Notes: generated from the letters alone by a model not told the origin. Shown: positions 18,343-28,111, counted from the stretch's first letter. The stretch is 64,000 bases of DNA from Streptomyces echinatus (GCF_014203595.1 NZ_JACHJK010000006.1:124001-188000), one strand, 5' to 3'. Made by a program: numbers and translations.

Positions 18343-18501
18343 CGCCCCCCGCTCACAGCTCTTCCGCGTGGTCGCGCCTGGCTGCCGCCGTCGATGCGTC
18401 CGTAGGTGACCGTAGTGCTTCGTGGGCGGTTCCCGAGGGCGATCGGCGGAGTCGTCCCGGCGGCGTGGTCGCGTTCACCGCCGGGACACCGGCCCGCCGG
18501 G

Positions 18502-20244
18502 TCAGCCGGCCGGTCTGGCGAGGGTCGCGGCCTCGGCGCGGAGGCTCTGGATTCCTCTCAGCGCCGTCTCACGCTCAGCGCTGATCTCCGCACCCCGGTT
18601 CGTGAGCCCGCTGAGCGACCGCTCCACCTCCACGATCCACTCGTCCAGGTGCCGCGTACCGGAGTCGTCGAGAGCGTTCCGCGTTCTGAGCGCCTCTTCC
18701 TCGAAGTGACGCCTGATCGTGTCCCGGTGCCCGTTGAGCTTCTTCCGCTCGTCCCAGTCGTGCGCAACACCCGTCAAGTCGATCAGTGGCCCCATGACCG
18801 CCATCACCCACTGCGCCTTGCCGGCCGTGTCGGCGACCTTCTCGGCTGCCTTGCCCCGACCCCACGGTTTGAACTTGCCCGTTTCGCCACTCACCTTCTT
18901 GCCGATGTTGAGCACCTTCTGGCCCACTGCGGTGCCGTTGATCCGGGTCGCGATGTCGGAGGCCAGACTTCCCTGCTCGCTACCGCCGGCCGCGACGTTC
19001 CCGATCCATTCGTGAATCCTCCTGGCGCCCGCCTTCATTCCTTTCTCCGCGACTTCCCTGACCGCACCTTCAAAGCGTGATGCGCCGTCCGGGGACACGC
19101 CGGCTGCCGTCTCGGGTGAGTCGAGGTCGTTCACCCAGGCTTCAGGCTCGGGCACCTCCGTTCCGTACTCGGCGACCAGCGCCTCGAACGCCGCCCTCAT
19201 CGACGAAGAGAACTTGGTGTCGAACTCGGTCATGGTGCGGGCCAGTGCTTCCTCGACGTCTCGGGCGATGCCGGTGGGGACGACGCCGTCCTTCTCCGAG
19301 ACGCCGGCAGCGCTCTTGCTTCCCGCCGCTCTGATCACGGACGCGACGACCTCCCTCTCCCTCTCAAGTGTGAGCAGCACACCCTGCTTCGCCCGGGAGA
19401 TCGACTCCTCGACCTTCTTCGTGGTCTCCGCGGCCCTGAGTTCCTCGCCGTCCAGTTCCCAGTGCCGCTCGGCGTCGGTCAGCACCCGGAGGAGTTCGAA
19501 CGCCTGCGCCTTCGGCCGGACACCGCCGACACCGGGCGCGACCATCCTCCGCAACTCGTCCGCGAGAGCGTCGACGCCGCTCTCCGCGAACAGCAGATCA
19601 CGATGATCGGCCGAGAGGTCCGGATCGTTGATCGCGTCGATGTGGTCGCGCGCGTCGGTCGGCACGATCGGGACACGATCCGCGAAGGGCCCGAGCCGCT
19701 TGCGAATCTCATCGAGGATGACGTCGCGATCACTGTTCTCGGCGTTCATCTTGTTGACGACGACCACACTTCGGTCGGCGAACCCGTCGGTGTCGAGCGC
19801 TTCCACAATCGCCGCGGTCTCCGCCTCGCCCGGCAGTTCGCTCGTCGTCACGATCATCAGCGCGTCCGCACCACGCACACCGAGACGCGCCGCGCCGGAG
19901 TGCTCGTCGTTGCCCGACAGCGTCCCGGGCAGGTCGACGAGCGTCACGTCGTTCCACGGATACGGTGTCGGCTCGTGTGTCTTGGGCGCCGCGTCGACGA
20001 GTTCGTCGACAGCCGCCGACGGGAGCCGGAGCAGAGCCGCGATGAGCATCGACTTCCCCGCGCTGTACGGGCCCAGGAGCGCGATCCGCAGCGGGCTCGC
20101 GTCCGCCTGGGGAAGGTTCGCCACCAGTCCCCGGGTACGGGCGTGAGCGCTCAGGAGACGCTCGGCCCGTGCACTCAGCGCAAGCACGCGGGTGTTCAGA
20201 CCTCCGGCGCTCTCCGTCACGCCGGCCGGATTGCCGTCAACCAC
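18502..20244 (-). CDS. Dynamin-like/TRAFAC GTPase B
   Basis: A 580-residue protein. The GTG at 20244 is chosen because it overlaps the stop of the upstream GTPase gene by 8 nt and has AAGGGA just before it. GTPase motifs are clear: P-loop GPYSAGKS (residues 58-65), G3 DLPGT, and G4 in VVVNKMN (NKxN in place of the canonical NKxD). The rest is long helices (WELDGEELRAAETTKKVEES and more), with a central hydrophobic patch near AQWVMAVMGPLIDL. This is the layout of bacterial dynamin-like and LeoA-type GTPases that act at membranes. With the neighbouring GTPase A it forms a two-subunit pair, as is common for bacterial dynamins. Confidence 0.82.
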   Translation of the reverse strand: MVDGNPAGVTESAGGLNTRVLALSARAERLLSAHARTRGLVANLPQADASPLRIALLGPYSAGKSMLIAALLRLPSAAVDELVDAAPKTHEPTPYPWNDVTLVDLPGTLSGNDEHSGAARLGVRGADALMIVTTSELPGEAETAAIVEALDTDGFADRSVVVVNKMNAENSDRDVILDEIRKRLGPFADRVPIVPTDARDHIDAINDPDLSADHRDLLFAESGVDALADELRRMVAPGVGGVRPKAQAFELLRVLTDAERHWELDGEELRAAETTKKVEESISRAKQGVLLTLEREREVVASVIRAAGSKSAAGVSEKDGVVPTGIARDVEEALARTMTEFDTKFSSSMRAAFEALVAEYGTEVPEPEAWVNDLDSPETAAGVSPDGASRFEGAVREVAEKGMKAGARRIHEWIGNVAAGGSEQGSLASDIATRINGTAVGQKVLNIGKKVSGETGKFKPWGRGKAAEKVADTAGKAQWVMAVMGPLIDLTGVAHDWDERKKLNGHRDTIRRHFEEEALRTRNALDDSGTRHLDEWIVEVERSLSGLTNRGAEISAERETALRGIQSLRAEAATLARPAG

Positions 20245-23233
20245 CTGTTTTCCCTTCGCTCGCTCCACCGGTGCCGGCCACTGCGACCCGGCTCCCGGAG
20301 TCCGAGCGGATCTCGATCCGCTCGGTGAGGACATCCACGAGTCGGTCCCGCAGGCACGCCCGCACTTCCACGCTTCGGGACGCGTCGGTCCAGACGCGAA
20401 GTTCGACCCCTGGCGTCCGGCGCGCCGAGCGGATCGCCCCCGGGTCCCCGCCGGCAAGGGCCAGGAGTCGGCGCACCAGTACGAGGTCGATCGCATCGAG
20501 GGCGGACCGCACGGCCGACCGCAGCCGGCGGAGCTGCTCGAACCGCTCCCGGGTACGGCCGATGTCCGCGGACTGTTCCTGGAACTGGGCGGCGACGTGG
20601 GCCGTGGTGTCCTCGACGATGCGCGTCAGCCGTGCTTCTTCTCTGTCGAACCGCTCATCGAGCTCGGCCGCGGCCGCGGCCGCGGTCTCGCCGGTCCACT
20701 CGTGCTTCGCCTGCTCCGCGCGATCGAATTCACGGCTCACGGCTTTCGCCGCTCCGACCACGGCATCCAGCGCGTGGCCCACAGCCACCACGGCAGGGTT
20801 GGCCTTGGTGGCAGCCGTGGAGAGCTTCTTGGCGATCCCCCGGGCAGCAAGGGAGTCCAAGAGGGTTGTCCCCGCCCCCTCGGCAGCCACCGCGATCCAG
20901 CGCCAGACCGTCGCGTCCGGTCGCTGTCGTATGTGCAGGCCCTCGTCGTCCTGCCGCTCCTCGGCGCTTTCCCCCGCGCGCAGAACCCTCTCCCGTTTCC
21001 GTATCTCCCGCTCGATCTCCGTCACGAGGACCGCGGTGAATCCCTCCAGCTCCAGACCGGCGACGAAGTCGCTCCATCGCCGCGAGTGATCCACGCCGCC
21101 CAGGCTCGGCACCACGCCCGACAGCTCCTCTTCGGCATGATGGCGCCCGGCTGTCAGGCGGTCGCGCGTGTTCCGGCCCGCCATCCGGATCGCATCGAGC
21201 AACGCGGCCTGTTGACCTGCTGCCGAGCGTTCGAGTTCGTCCAGCGCGAGACCGATCCGAGGGAGTTCCCCGCTCACCCGGTCGTGGAACGCGGCAAGGG
21301 GTGCTCGTACGCCTTCGGCCAGCCGAACGGCACGAAGCGGAACAGCGCGCTCGGCCAGGAGCTGTGCGAGGGACCGTTCGAGCTCGGGCAGCCGGCTCGC
21401 CCGGAAGGCCCTGTCTCGCAGCTCGCTGTCCTCGGTGGACAACGCTTCGTGCGCCGCACCGGAGTGGACGGCGAGGACGACGGGCGGTGCGGCTCCGACC
21501 GCTCGGGAGACCTGCTCGATCCGGACGGCGTGACCCGACGCGGACGTGAACGCTCTCTCCGGTCGCCGGGCGAAGAGTTGCAGCCGGTCCGGCGTGTCGA
21601 CTCGGTCCTTCACGTTGACGACGGCGAGCAGAGGCTTCCCGGAGAGGAGGAGCCGCTGGAGTTCGGCGGACTCCTCGTCGCGCAGCGTGTCGGCGTAGTT
21701 CCATACGACCGCGTCGGCGCTGTCGCACGCGGCCCGGGCGCGTCGGGCGTCCAGGTCGTCGTCCTTCGCGGCGACGCCGGGCGTGTCGAGGTAGGTCACG
21801 GAGCCGAGCTCGAACGCGGAGGTCTCCCGCGTGGTCCGGTGCGCTCCCCGCCCGATCCCCGCTCGGTCCGCGTCGCGCGTCAGGGCCTTGCGGAGCGTGG
21901 TCTTCCCGGACTTGGTTCTTCCCGCGACGGCCACGACCAGGCTGCCTCTCACCGCGGGCATGTCCCGCACGGCATCGCGCAGTTCACGTTCGAGCGCCCC
22001 GATGCGGCTGATGACCCCGACGAGAGGCTCGCTCTCCACCGCGTGCGCGGAGTACGGGGTTCGACGAAGGCGGGCCTCGACCTCGGCCCAGAGGGTGGAC
22101 TGGACATCGCGGTAGGCCGACCGGCTGGCGTCCACCGCCCCGAGCGAATGGGAGAGTTCGTCGACCAGGGGCTCAAGGGCCGCGCGGAGATGCGGTTCGG
22201 TTCGCAGCGTGTCCATTGCCGATGCCACGCGGTCGAACAGCTCGACGTTCTTCGCGTACCAGGACTTGAGCGCTCGCAGTGCGCCGATGTCGGTCCGCGA
22301 GGCGACCGCCGGCAGACCCGCCACGAGCCGTGCGGCTGAACTCAGGGCGGGCGCAGCCGGGGAAGCGGTCGTGCGCACGGGTACCGTCACGAGCCCTTGC
22401 TCGATCACCGCCCTCAGGCTGCCCTCCGCGAGCATCTCCAGAGTGCTCCCCGGGACGGCTCCGGTGTCGCGAACGCCGATCGCCCAGATGAGGGCATCAC
22501 GCCGATCCGATCTGAACCTGAACCGGGCGGCCGGCCCGAGCCAGCGCCACCATTCCGGGTGCACGGACACAACCGCCTCGTACGACTCCTGCGCGGTGAC
22601 GAAGTCCTGCACCTTCTCGAGCCGAGTCACCAGATCCCGGTTCGGCAGATCCCGAGCGGCGGAGACACTGTGTCTGAGCACGAGCTCACGTGCGCCTGCC
22701 GCCTGCCGGCCGCCCCGGCGGTGACGACGCAGGTCGGTCACCGCGCCATCGACGTCGATCTCGAAGATCGTACGCCAGATCTCCTTGGGCCACCCCTGAT
22801 CCGCACGCCGGCACTGCTCCAGGACTCCAGGCAGTAGCCGTTCCGCGAGCGCCACAGCCGCGAGGTCCGCCCGAAGCGCTTGCGCCGTCACACCGTCGAA
22901 CGCCTGGAGATGGGGCCGTAGCCCTTCCAGGTGCATCAACTCTCGCAGGGCTCTGGCCTCACCCGGTGTCAGAGTCCGGCCCCGGGCCGTCGCCAGACGG
23001 ACCAGCTCATGTTCCTCGACGCACGCCGCCACGGCATCGGATATCCGGTCAAGAGTGGTCCCGGACGGTGGCACACCGGCACACCCGCACGCTTGGGCGA
23101 CCGCCGCCACGCCCTGGGCGAGTTTCTCGAGCGAGGCCGGCCCGGCCATGGCGTCGACGCCCAAGGGTTCGAGCAGGAGGGCCAGCACCTCAGCCCTGAG
23201 ACTCTCCGGTGGTGTCCGGACACGCGTGTGCAT
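20237..23233 (-). CDS. Large dynamin-like/TRAFAC GTPase A
   Basis: A 998-residue protein, translationally coupled to GTPase B (8-nt overlap). The first ~430 residues are helical with no known domain. The G domain follows: P-loop GRTKSGKT (~residue 435-442), G3 SVTYLDTPGV and G4 VVNVKDRVD. After it come long helices with a short hydrophobic stretch around LSTAATKANPAVVAVGHALD that could contact membrane. The ATG at 23233 is used; AGGGAG lies ~11 nt upstream. The operon A-B-PIN is divergent from nothing close by, and 240 nt separate it from the enoyl-CoA hydratase gene. The specific role is unknown. Confidence 0.8.
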   Translation of the reverse strand: MHTRVRTPPESLRAEVLALLLEPLGVDAMAGPASLEKLAQGVAAVAQACGCAGVPPSGTTLDRISDAVAACVEEHELVRLATARGRTLTPGEARALRELMHLEGLRPHLQAFDGVTAQALRADLAAVALAERLLPGVLEQCRRADQGWPKEIWRTIFEIDVDGAVTDLRRHRRGGRQAAGARELVLRHSVSAARDLPNRDLVTRLEKVQDFVTAQESYEAVVSVHPEWWRWLGPAARFRFRSDRRDALIWAIGVRDTGAVPGSTLEMLAEGSLRAVIEQGLVTVPVRTTASPAAPALSSAARLVAGLPAVASRTDIGALRALKSWYAKNVELFDRVASAMDTLRTEPHLRAALEPLVDELSHSLGAVDASRSAYRDVQSTLWAEVEARLRRTPYSAHAVESEPLVGVISRIGALERELRDAVRDMPAVRGSLVVAVAGRTKSGKTTLRKALTRDADRAGIGRGAHRTTRETSAFELGSVTYLDTPGVAAKDDDLDARRARAACDSADAVVWNYADTLRDEESAELQRLLLSGKPLLAVVNVKDRVDTPDRLQLFARRPERAFTSASGHAVRIEQVSRAVGAAPPVVLAVHSGAAHEALSTEDSELRDRAFRASRLPELERSLAQLLAERAVPLRAVRLAEGVRAPLAAFHDRVSGELPRIGLALDELERSAAGQQAALLDAIRMAGRNTRDRLTAGRHHAEEELSGVVPSLGGVDHSRRWSDFVAGLELEGFTAVLVTEIEREIRKRERVLRAGESAEERQDDEGLHIRQRPDATVWRWIAVAAEGAGTTLLDSLAARGIAKKLSTAATKANPAVVAVGHALDAVVGAAKAVSREFDRAEQAKHEWTGETAAAAAAELDERFDREEARLTRIVEDTTAHVAAQFQEQSADIGRTRERFEQLRRLRSAVRSALDAIDLVLVRRLLALAGGDPGAIRSARRTPGVELRVWTDASRSVEVRACLRDRLVDVLTERIEIRSDSGSRVAVAGTGGASEGKTGG

Positions 23234-23475
23234 GTAGACGCGGACTCCCTGGACGGGGAAACGGTTGCACGGACTCGTGGGGAAAATGTGTTCCCGGGCG
23301 CTGACGTGGTGCAAGCGCTGCCGCTGCGCTACGCGGACACCGGTGGCGGCACGCCTCCGAGGTGGAGTCCTCCAGCGAGGCCCGGTCGCCCTGTCCGGCG
23401 TTGTCGACGACGCGGCAGGACGGGCGCCGATCGGCGCTGGAACACGCCGGGCCGGCGACCGCCGTCGGCCCGACG

Positions 23476-24147
23476 TCAGCCCAGCGGGTTGGTCGTGTCG
23501 CGGAGCAGGGTGAGGACAGGGGCGTACATGCGCGTCTTGATGGTTCCGAGGGTGTCGCCGGCCTTGCCCGCGTGGGTCCGGGCGAGTTCGAGGGCGGCGG
23601 TGCGCAGGGTGGCCTCGTCCGTGGCCTGGTCGACGATTCCGGCGGCGGCTGCTTCCTGGCCGCCGAAACGACGGGCGGAGACCATGGCATGGTGAGCCGT
23701 TCGCGGGGTCAGCCGGGACTGGATGAGGGCGGACATCCCCGGTGTGAACGGGATGTCGATGTCCGCTTCGGGCAGGCACCAGAAGCCTCGGTCGGCGCGC
23801 ATGAGACGGAAGTCATGGGCCAGGGAGAACATCGCTCCTGCGGCGAACGTGTGTCCCTGCAGCGCGGCGACGGTGATCACCGGGAGGGACAGCAGCCGTG
23901 CGAACAGAGCGTGGACGGCAGTGACGTAGTCCTGGCGGTCGTCGCTGTGCGCGGCGAGCCAGTCGAGGTCGAGACCGTTGGAGTAGAACTTGCCGGTCGC
24001 GGCGGTCACCAGGGCGCGGGGGCCTTCCGCTTTCTCCACTTCGCCCAGGGCCGCGTTCACCGAGGCGATCCAGTCGGGGTGGAAGCGGTTCTCGCCGTCA
24101 CCGAGGTCGAGGACGAAGACGGCGTCCTGGCGGTCGAGCGTGGGCAT
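23476..24147 (-). CDS. Enoyl-CoA hydratase/isomerase family protein
   Basis: A 223-residue crotonase-fold protein, somewhat shorter than the usual ~260. The crotonase motifs are present: KFYSNGLDLDWL for the first oxyanion-hole loop and LQGHTFAAGAMFSLAHDFRLM for the second. Substrates are acyl-CoA thioesters; which one cannot be told. The ATG at 24147 follows AAAGGAG and is preferred over an upstream in-frame start at 24189. It stands alone, 131 nt from the transporter gene on the same strand. Confidence 0.88.
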   Translation of the reverse strand: MPTLDRQDAVFVLDLGDGENRFHPDWIASVNAALGEVEKAEGPRALVTAATGKFYSNGLDLDWLAAHSDDRQDYVTAVHALFARLLSLPVITVAALQGHTFAAGAMFSLAHDFRLMRADRGFWCLPEADIDIPFTPGMSALIQSRLTPRTAHHAMVSARRFGGQEAAAAGIVDQATDEATLRTAALELARTHAGKAGDTLGTIKTRMYAPVLTLLRDTTNPLG

Positions 24148-24278
24148 GATGGCTCCTTTGGAGACGTTTCGGTGAGGCGGCCGGGGCACGTTTGGCCGCG
24201 GGGGAGTCGGGGTCTGCTGGGCGGGAGACCGGGGCTACGGGGCGTCCGGGATGCGGCTCTCCGCCACCGCAGCGGAAG

Positions 24279-25322
24279 TCAGCCGGGAAGCGCTCTCCGG
24301 GCCCGGTGGTGCAGGGTGGCCGCGGCCAGCAGGACCAGCGCGATGGTCGCACCCGCCAGGAGGATCCCGGTGAGGGCCGGTCCTCCGGGAAGCGCGGACG
24401 CGTGTACCCAGCGGATGGCGAAGTTGGTGCTGGCCGCTATGGGAAAGCTGAAGACCCACAGGCCCGGGTGGAACGAGGGCTGGTTCAGCTCGGGGAGGAG
24501 GAAGGCGACGAGGAGGACGGTGAAGAGCAGGGTCCCGGCGAAGCCGTAGCCGACGGCGTCGAAAACGCCCTGGTGAGCGGCGGTCCAGGCGATTCCGCCC
24601 GTCGCGGGGGGGATGGTCAGGACGGTGAGTGCCGGGCGGGCGGGCCCGGGCAGGGGGCCGTTGGCGACGAGGCTGCCGAGGATGACGGTGCCGAAGGCGA
24701 GCCAGTACAGCAGCCCCACCGCGAAGGCCGCGTCGGCGACGCCGGGCAGTCCGAGGGTGGAGGCCATGGCGCTGGCGACGAAGGGTGCGGAGGAGACGGG
24801 CAGCAGGTAACCCGGGTGCAGAGTGGCGCTGCTCAGGGCGCCCGTGAGCCAGTGGGCGAGCAGGCGTGCGGCGATCAGGGCGGCCACGGTGAGGGACACC
24901 GCGTAGGCCCAGCGTGCCCCGGTGAGCTCGAACCGGGAGAAGTGGCCGGCAATCAGCATGCCGACTATGGGCACGTACCCGAGGGCGAAGCCCTGGCCGG
25001 GATGGCGCAGGTCGTGGCGCACATTGCGCCACCGGGAGCCGCCATGGCGCAGGTACTGGGCGAGCAGAACCAGCCAGATGAGACCGCTGACGGCGAACAG
25101 CGCGTCGCTGACCCGCAGAGCGGGCGCAAAGGTGGTCGCCGCGGCCTGCCAGGCTCCGCCGAGGCCGGCGGTGCCGAGGGAGACGGACAGCAGCCCGATC
25201 CGTGCGGCGCGGGCCGCGTGGCGGCCGTTGTCGTCGGAGGCGATGCCGTTGGCCGGACGCGCGGGCCCGTTGCCGTGCGGGCCCGCGCTGGTGTGCTCTG
25301 TCGTGTCGACCATGTCGGTCAT
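24279..25322 (-). CDS. TDT/SLAC1-family transporter
   Basis: A 347-residue membrane protein with about ten hydrophobic segments after a ~45-residue polar N-terminus. Segments such as GFALGYVPIVGMLIAGHFS, PGYLLPVSSAPFVASAMAS and HPGLWVFSFPIAASTNFAIR match the tellurite-resistance/dicarboxylate transporter (TehA, Mae1, SLAC1) family. Members move C4-dicarboxylates or small anions, or act as anion channels. A second possible start is at 25310. It is next to a Zn-ADH gene 70 nt upstream on the same strand, so the two may share a transcript and TetR control. Confidence 0.82.
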   Translation of the reverse strand: MTDMVDTTEHTSAGPHGNGPARPANGIASDDNGRHAARAARIGLLSVSLGTAGLGGAWQAAATTFAPALRVSDALFAVSGLIWLVLLAQYLRHGGSRWRNVRHDLRHPGQGFALGYVPIVGMLIAGHFSRFELTGARWAYAVSLTVAALIAARLLAHWLTGALSSATLHPGYLLPVSSAPFVASAMASTLGLPGVADAAFAVGLLYWLAFGTVILGSLVANGPLPGPARPALTVLTIPPATGGIAWTAAHQGVFDAVGYGFAGTLLFTVLLVAFLLPELNQPSFHPGLWVFSFPIAASTNFAIRWVHASALPGGPALTGILLAGATIALVLLAAATLHHRARRALPG

Positions 25323-25392
25323 GGGGGAACCTCGAGGGGAATGCCGAGGCGCGGGCCGGACCGTCCGTCCGGCGGCGCGGGTCGCGGCGTGG

Positions 25393-26409
25393 TCAGGCGG
25401 TCATGTCCAGGACGACCCGGAAGCGGGCCTTGCCCGAGAGCATCCGCTCGTAGGCGTCCATCGCGTGGGTGAAGGGCATGGTCTCGGTGGAGGGCCGGAT
25501 GCCGTGGGCGAGGCTGAAGGCGAGGTTGTCCTCGTTCTGGATCGACGATCCGGTCAGGCTGCCGACGACGCGGCGGGTACCGAAGATCAGGTCGGCCGTG
25601 GCGACCGTCAGCGGGTCGGGGGCGGCGCCGACCACCACCAGCGTGCCGCCCGGGGCGAGCCCCCGGACCAGGGGGTTCATCGACGTTCCGCTGGATGCGG
25701 TGGCGACTATGACCGATGCGCCGCCCAGCCCGGCAAGCGCGGTGCCGGGGTCCGTTCCGGTGCTGTCGATGTACTCGTCGGCGCCCAGCTCCCTGGCGAG
25801 AGCCTCCTTCTCCTGGCCGCGGGCGATGGCGGCCACACGGTGTCCGAGGCTGCGTGCGTACTGCAGGGCCAGGTGACCGAGCCCGCCGATTCCCTGCACG
25901 GCGACCAGGGAGCCCGCGCGGGTGGGGGCCTGCTGGAGCGCGGTGAGGGTGGTCAGCCCGGCGCACAGCAGCGGGGCCGCCTCGACGGCCGGCATGCCGT
26001 CGGGGATGCGTACCAGTCCGCTCGCCCGGGCGTACGTCACCTCTGCGTATCCGCCGTCGATGGTGGTGCCGGTCTGTTCCTGGTTCAGGCAGTTGACGAA
26101 GTCGCCGCGGCGGCACGGTTCGCACTCCCAGCAGTGTCCGTTCAGGAAGCCGACGCCGACGCGGTCGCCGGGCCTCCAGGCGGTGACACCCGCGCCCACC
26201 GCATCGATCAGGCCGACGATCTCGTGGCCGGGAACCACCGGGCGGGACGGGTCGGGGCGCAGTCCCTCCACGGCCAGCACGTCGGAGTGGCAGACACCGC
26301 ACGCCTCCACCCTGAGCCGGACGTGTCCGGGCTCCGGCTCCACCAGCTCGCGTTCGACGAGCTGGAGCCGGTGGACGCCGGTGGCCTCGAAGGCTCGGTA
26401 CGGGGACAT
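25393..26409 (-). CDS. Zinc-dependent alcohol dehydrogenase (MDR family)
   Basis: A 338-residue protein of normal length. The catalytic zinc site includes Cys of CGVCHSDV and His of VPGHEIVG. The structural zinc site has four cysteines in CWECEPCRRGDFVNC, and the NAD(P) Rossmann motif is GIGGLGHLALQYA. Family enzymes interconvert alcohols and aldehydes in the cytoplasm. The ATG at 26409 is used because AGGAG sits 8 nt upstream; a longer frame to 26442 lacks this. Transcription should start from the promoter at ~26478-26507, which overlaps a candidate TetR operator, making the divergent TetR gene its likely regulator. Confidence 0.92.
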   Translation of the reverse strand: MSPYRAFEATGVHRLQLVERELVEPEPGHVRLRVEACGVCHSDVLAVEGLRPDPSRPVVPGHEIVGLIDAVGAGVTAWRPGDRVGVGFLNGHCWECEPCRRGDFVNCLNQEQTGTTIDGGYAEVTYARASGLVRIPDGMPAVEAAPLLCAGLTTLTALQQAPTRAGSLVAVQGIGGLGHLALQYARSLGHRVAAIARGQEKEALARELGADEYIDSTGTDPGTALAGLGGASVIVATASSGTSMNPLVRGLAPGGTLVVVGAAPDPLTVATADLIFGTRRVVGSLTGSSIQNEDNLAFSLAHGIRPSTETMPFTHAMDAYERMLSGKARFRVVLDMTA

Positions 26410-26477
26410 CACGCATCTCCTCGGTGCTGCCTCTGCCGGCACGGGGAGGGCCGAGGACGTGGGGCGGGGATTACTTC

Positions 26478-26608
26478 AATATGACCGGTCACTTTAAAAT
26501 TCGTCAAGCGCTTCCGGCAGCCGGACCGCGGGCCGTATGCCGTTGTGGACGAGCGCCGCCCAGCCCGCCGGCCCGGGTTTGACCCGAGGCAAGGCGACCG
26601 GACATATT
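26478..26608. promoter_or_regulatory. Divergent promoters with paired TetR-type operator motifs
   Basis: On the - strand a promoter for the ADH gene reads TTGACG (26507-26502), 18 nt, CATATT (26483-26478). On the + strand a promoter for the tetR gene reads TTGACC (26579-26584), 18 nt, CATATT (26603-26608). Each -10 is preceded by the same motif, GACCGGTCATATTGA and GACCGGACATATTGA. The first contains the perfect palindrome TGACCGGTCA (26482-26491). Matching placement in both promoters suggests one repressor binds both. Confidence 0.6.
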
Positions 26609-26630
26609 GACCATCGAGGTGGTGGTGAGG

Positions 26631-27203
26631 ATGGCACGCGCGTCCAAGCGCGAGGAGATCGCGCAGGCAGCCCTGGAGCAGTTCCGCACGCGGGGCTTCA
26701 ACGCCACGGGCATCAGCGACATCACCTCGGCGGCGGGGGCTCCGAAGGGCTCGTTCTACAACCACTTCGCCAGCAAGGAGGAGAGCGCCCTGGAGGCGCT
26801 GAGCCGCTACGCCGCCGGGTTGCGGTTCGACATGCTCGACACCCCGGGTCGCCCTGCGCTGGAGCGGCTTCGGGCGCACTTCGAGTTTCTGGGCGCGGAC
26901 ACCGTCGACAGCGGCTTCGCCAGAGGATGCCTGGTCGGCAACCTGGGCGCCGAGGTGGGGGACCACTCCGAGGAGATCCGCTCCGCCGTCCAGGGCGGCT
27001 TCCAGCGGTGGGCCACGCGCATCCGGCAGGTGCTCACCGAAGCCAGGGACGCAGGAGAGCTGAATGCCGCTCTCGATGTCGAAGAGGCCGCGCTGTTCAT
27101 CCTCAGCGCCTGGGAGGGCACGCTGATCGCGGCCCGGGCGGACAAGTCCTCCGCTCCCTTGGACGCCTTCTTCCGCATGGTCTTCGACGTCCTTCTGCGC
27201 TGA
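26631..27203 (+). CDS. TetR/AcrR-family transcriptional regulator
   Basis: A 190-residue protein. The N-terminal helix-turn-helix reads REEIAQAALEQFRTRGFNAT ... KGSFYNHFASKEE, typical of TetR repressors. The C-terminal ligand domain (FARGCLVGNLGAEVGDHSEE) fits the TetR_C group often linked to aldehyde or electrophile response. The ATG at 26631, ~16 nt after the predicted transcription start, is chosen over a TTG at 26607 that would lie inside the -10 box. It is divergent from the Zn-ADH gene and probably represses both that gene and itself. Confidence 0.9.
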   Translation: MARASKREEIAQAALEQFRTRGFNATGISDITSAAGAPKGSFYNHFASKEESALEALSRYAAGLRFDMLDTPGRPALERLRAHFEFLGADTVDSGFARGCLVGNLGAEVGDHSEEIRSAVQGGFQRWATRIRQVLTEARDAGELNAALDVEEAALFILSAWEGTLIAARADKSSAPLDAFFRMVFDVLLR

Positions 27204-27391
27204 TCAGCTGGGCGCAGACGGACAGGCCGCGGCCGCCTTCGCCGACCGTCCGTGCGTGGCGCAGCCGCGGAGAGGGGAAGCCGGAGACAGGGACCTGAAA
27301 GCAGCGGCCGTGTGGATGGCGAGGACGTCTCCCTCGGCCGGCGTCAAGGCAGTGCGTGAACGATGAGAGAGCCGCCGAGCAGGAGGTCGAC

Positions 27392-28111
27392 ATGAACACG
27401 TTGCTCGCGGAGGTCCTCGATGCGCACGGCGGCCTCGACCGCTGGAACGCGCTCACCCTGGTCCGCGCGACCATCGTCAGCGGTGGCGACATGTTCGTCA
27501 TCAAGGGGATGCCGCAGGACCCCACTCCCCGGGAGATGACCGTCTGGCTGCACGAGCAGCGCGCCTCCGTGACGCCGTTCGGCGCCCCCGACCAGAAGAC
27601 CGACTTCACGGCCGACCGCATCAGCATCGAAAAACTCGACGGCCGGGTCGTGGCCGAACGCGACCAGCCGCGGAAGTCGTTCACGGGCCACGTGCTCAGC
27701 ACCCCCTGGGACCCACTGGACCGCGCCTACTTCAACGGGTACGCGCTGTGGACGTATCTCACGACGCCCTTTCTGCTGGCGATGCCCGGCTTCACCCTCA
27801 CCGAAATCGAACCATGGCGGGAAGCGGACGAACTCTGGCGCGGCCTGCGCGCCACCTTCCCGCCCGGCATCGCCGGCCACAGCACCCGGCAGGACTTCTA
27901 CTTCGGCCCCGACCACCTCCTGCGTCGGCATGACTATCACGTCGACGTCGCAGGCGGTTTCGCCGCAGCGCAATACGTCTACGACATGGTGGAAGCGGAC
28001 GGGATCCGTCTGCCCACCAGACGCCGGGCCTATAGACGCGCTGCGGACAACCGCCCGGTCCTGGACCAGACGATGGTCTCCATCGATGTCAGCAATGCTC
28101 GGTTCACCTGA
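27392..28111 (+). CDS. Conserved hypothetical protein
   Basis: A 239-residue protein with an ideal AGGAGG ribosome-binding site 5 nt before ATG 27392. It has no signal peptide or membrane segment. Repeated Trp/Tyr-rich beta segments (MTVWLHEQRASVTPFG, YFNGYALWTYLTTPFLL, RQDFYFGPDHLLRRHDYHVD) suggest a beta-barrel or lipocalin-like fold. I do not recognise the family with certainty and assign no function. It follows the tetR gene by 189 nt on the same strand, too far to assume co-transcription. Confidence 0.75.
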   Translation: MNTLLAEVLDAHGGLDRWNALTLVRATIVSGGDMFVIKGMPQDPTPREMTVWLHEQRASVTPFGAPDQKTDFTADRISIEKLDGRVVAERDQPRKSFTGHVLSTPWDPLDRAYFNGYALWTYLTTPFLLAMPGFTLTEIEPWREADELWRGLRATFPPGIAGHSTRQDFYFGPDHLLRRHDYHVDVAGGFAAAQYVYDMVEADGIRLPTRRRAYRRAADNRPVLDQTMVSIDVSNARFT

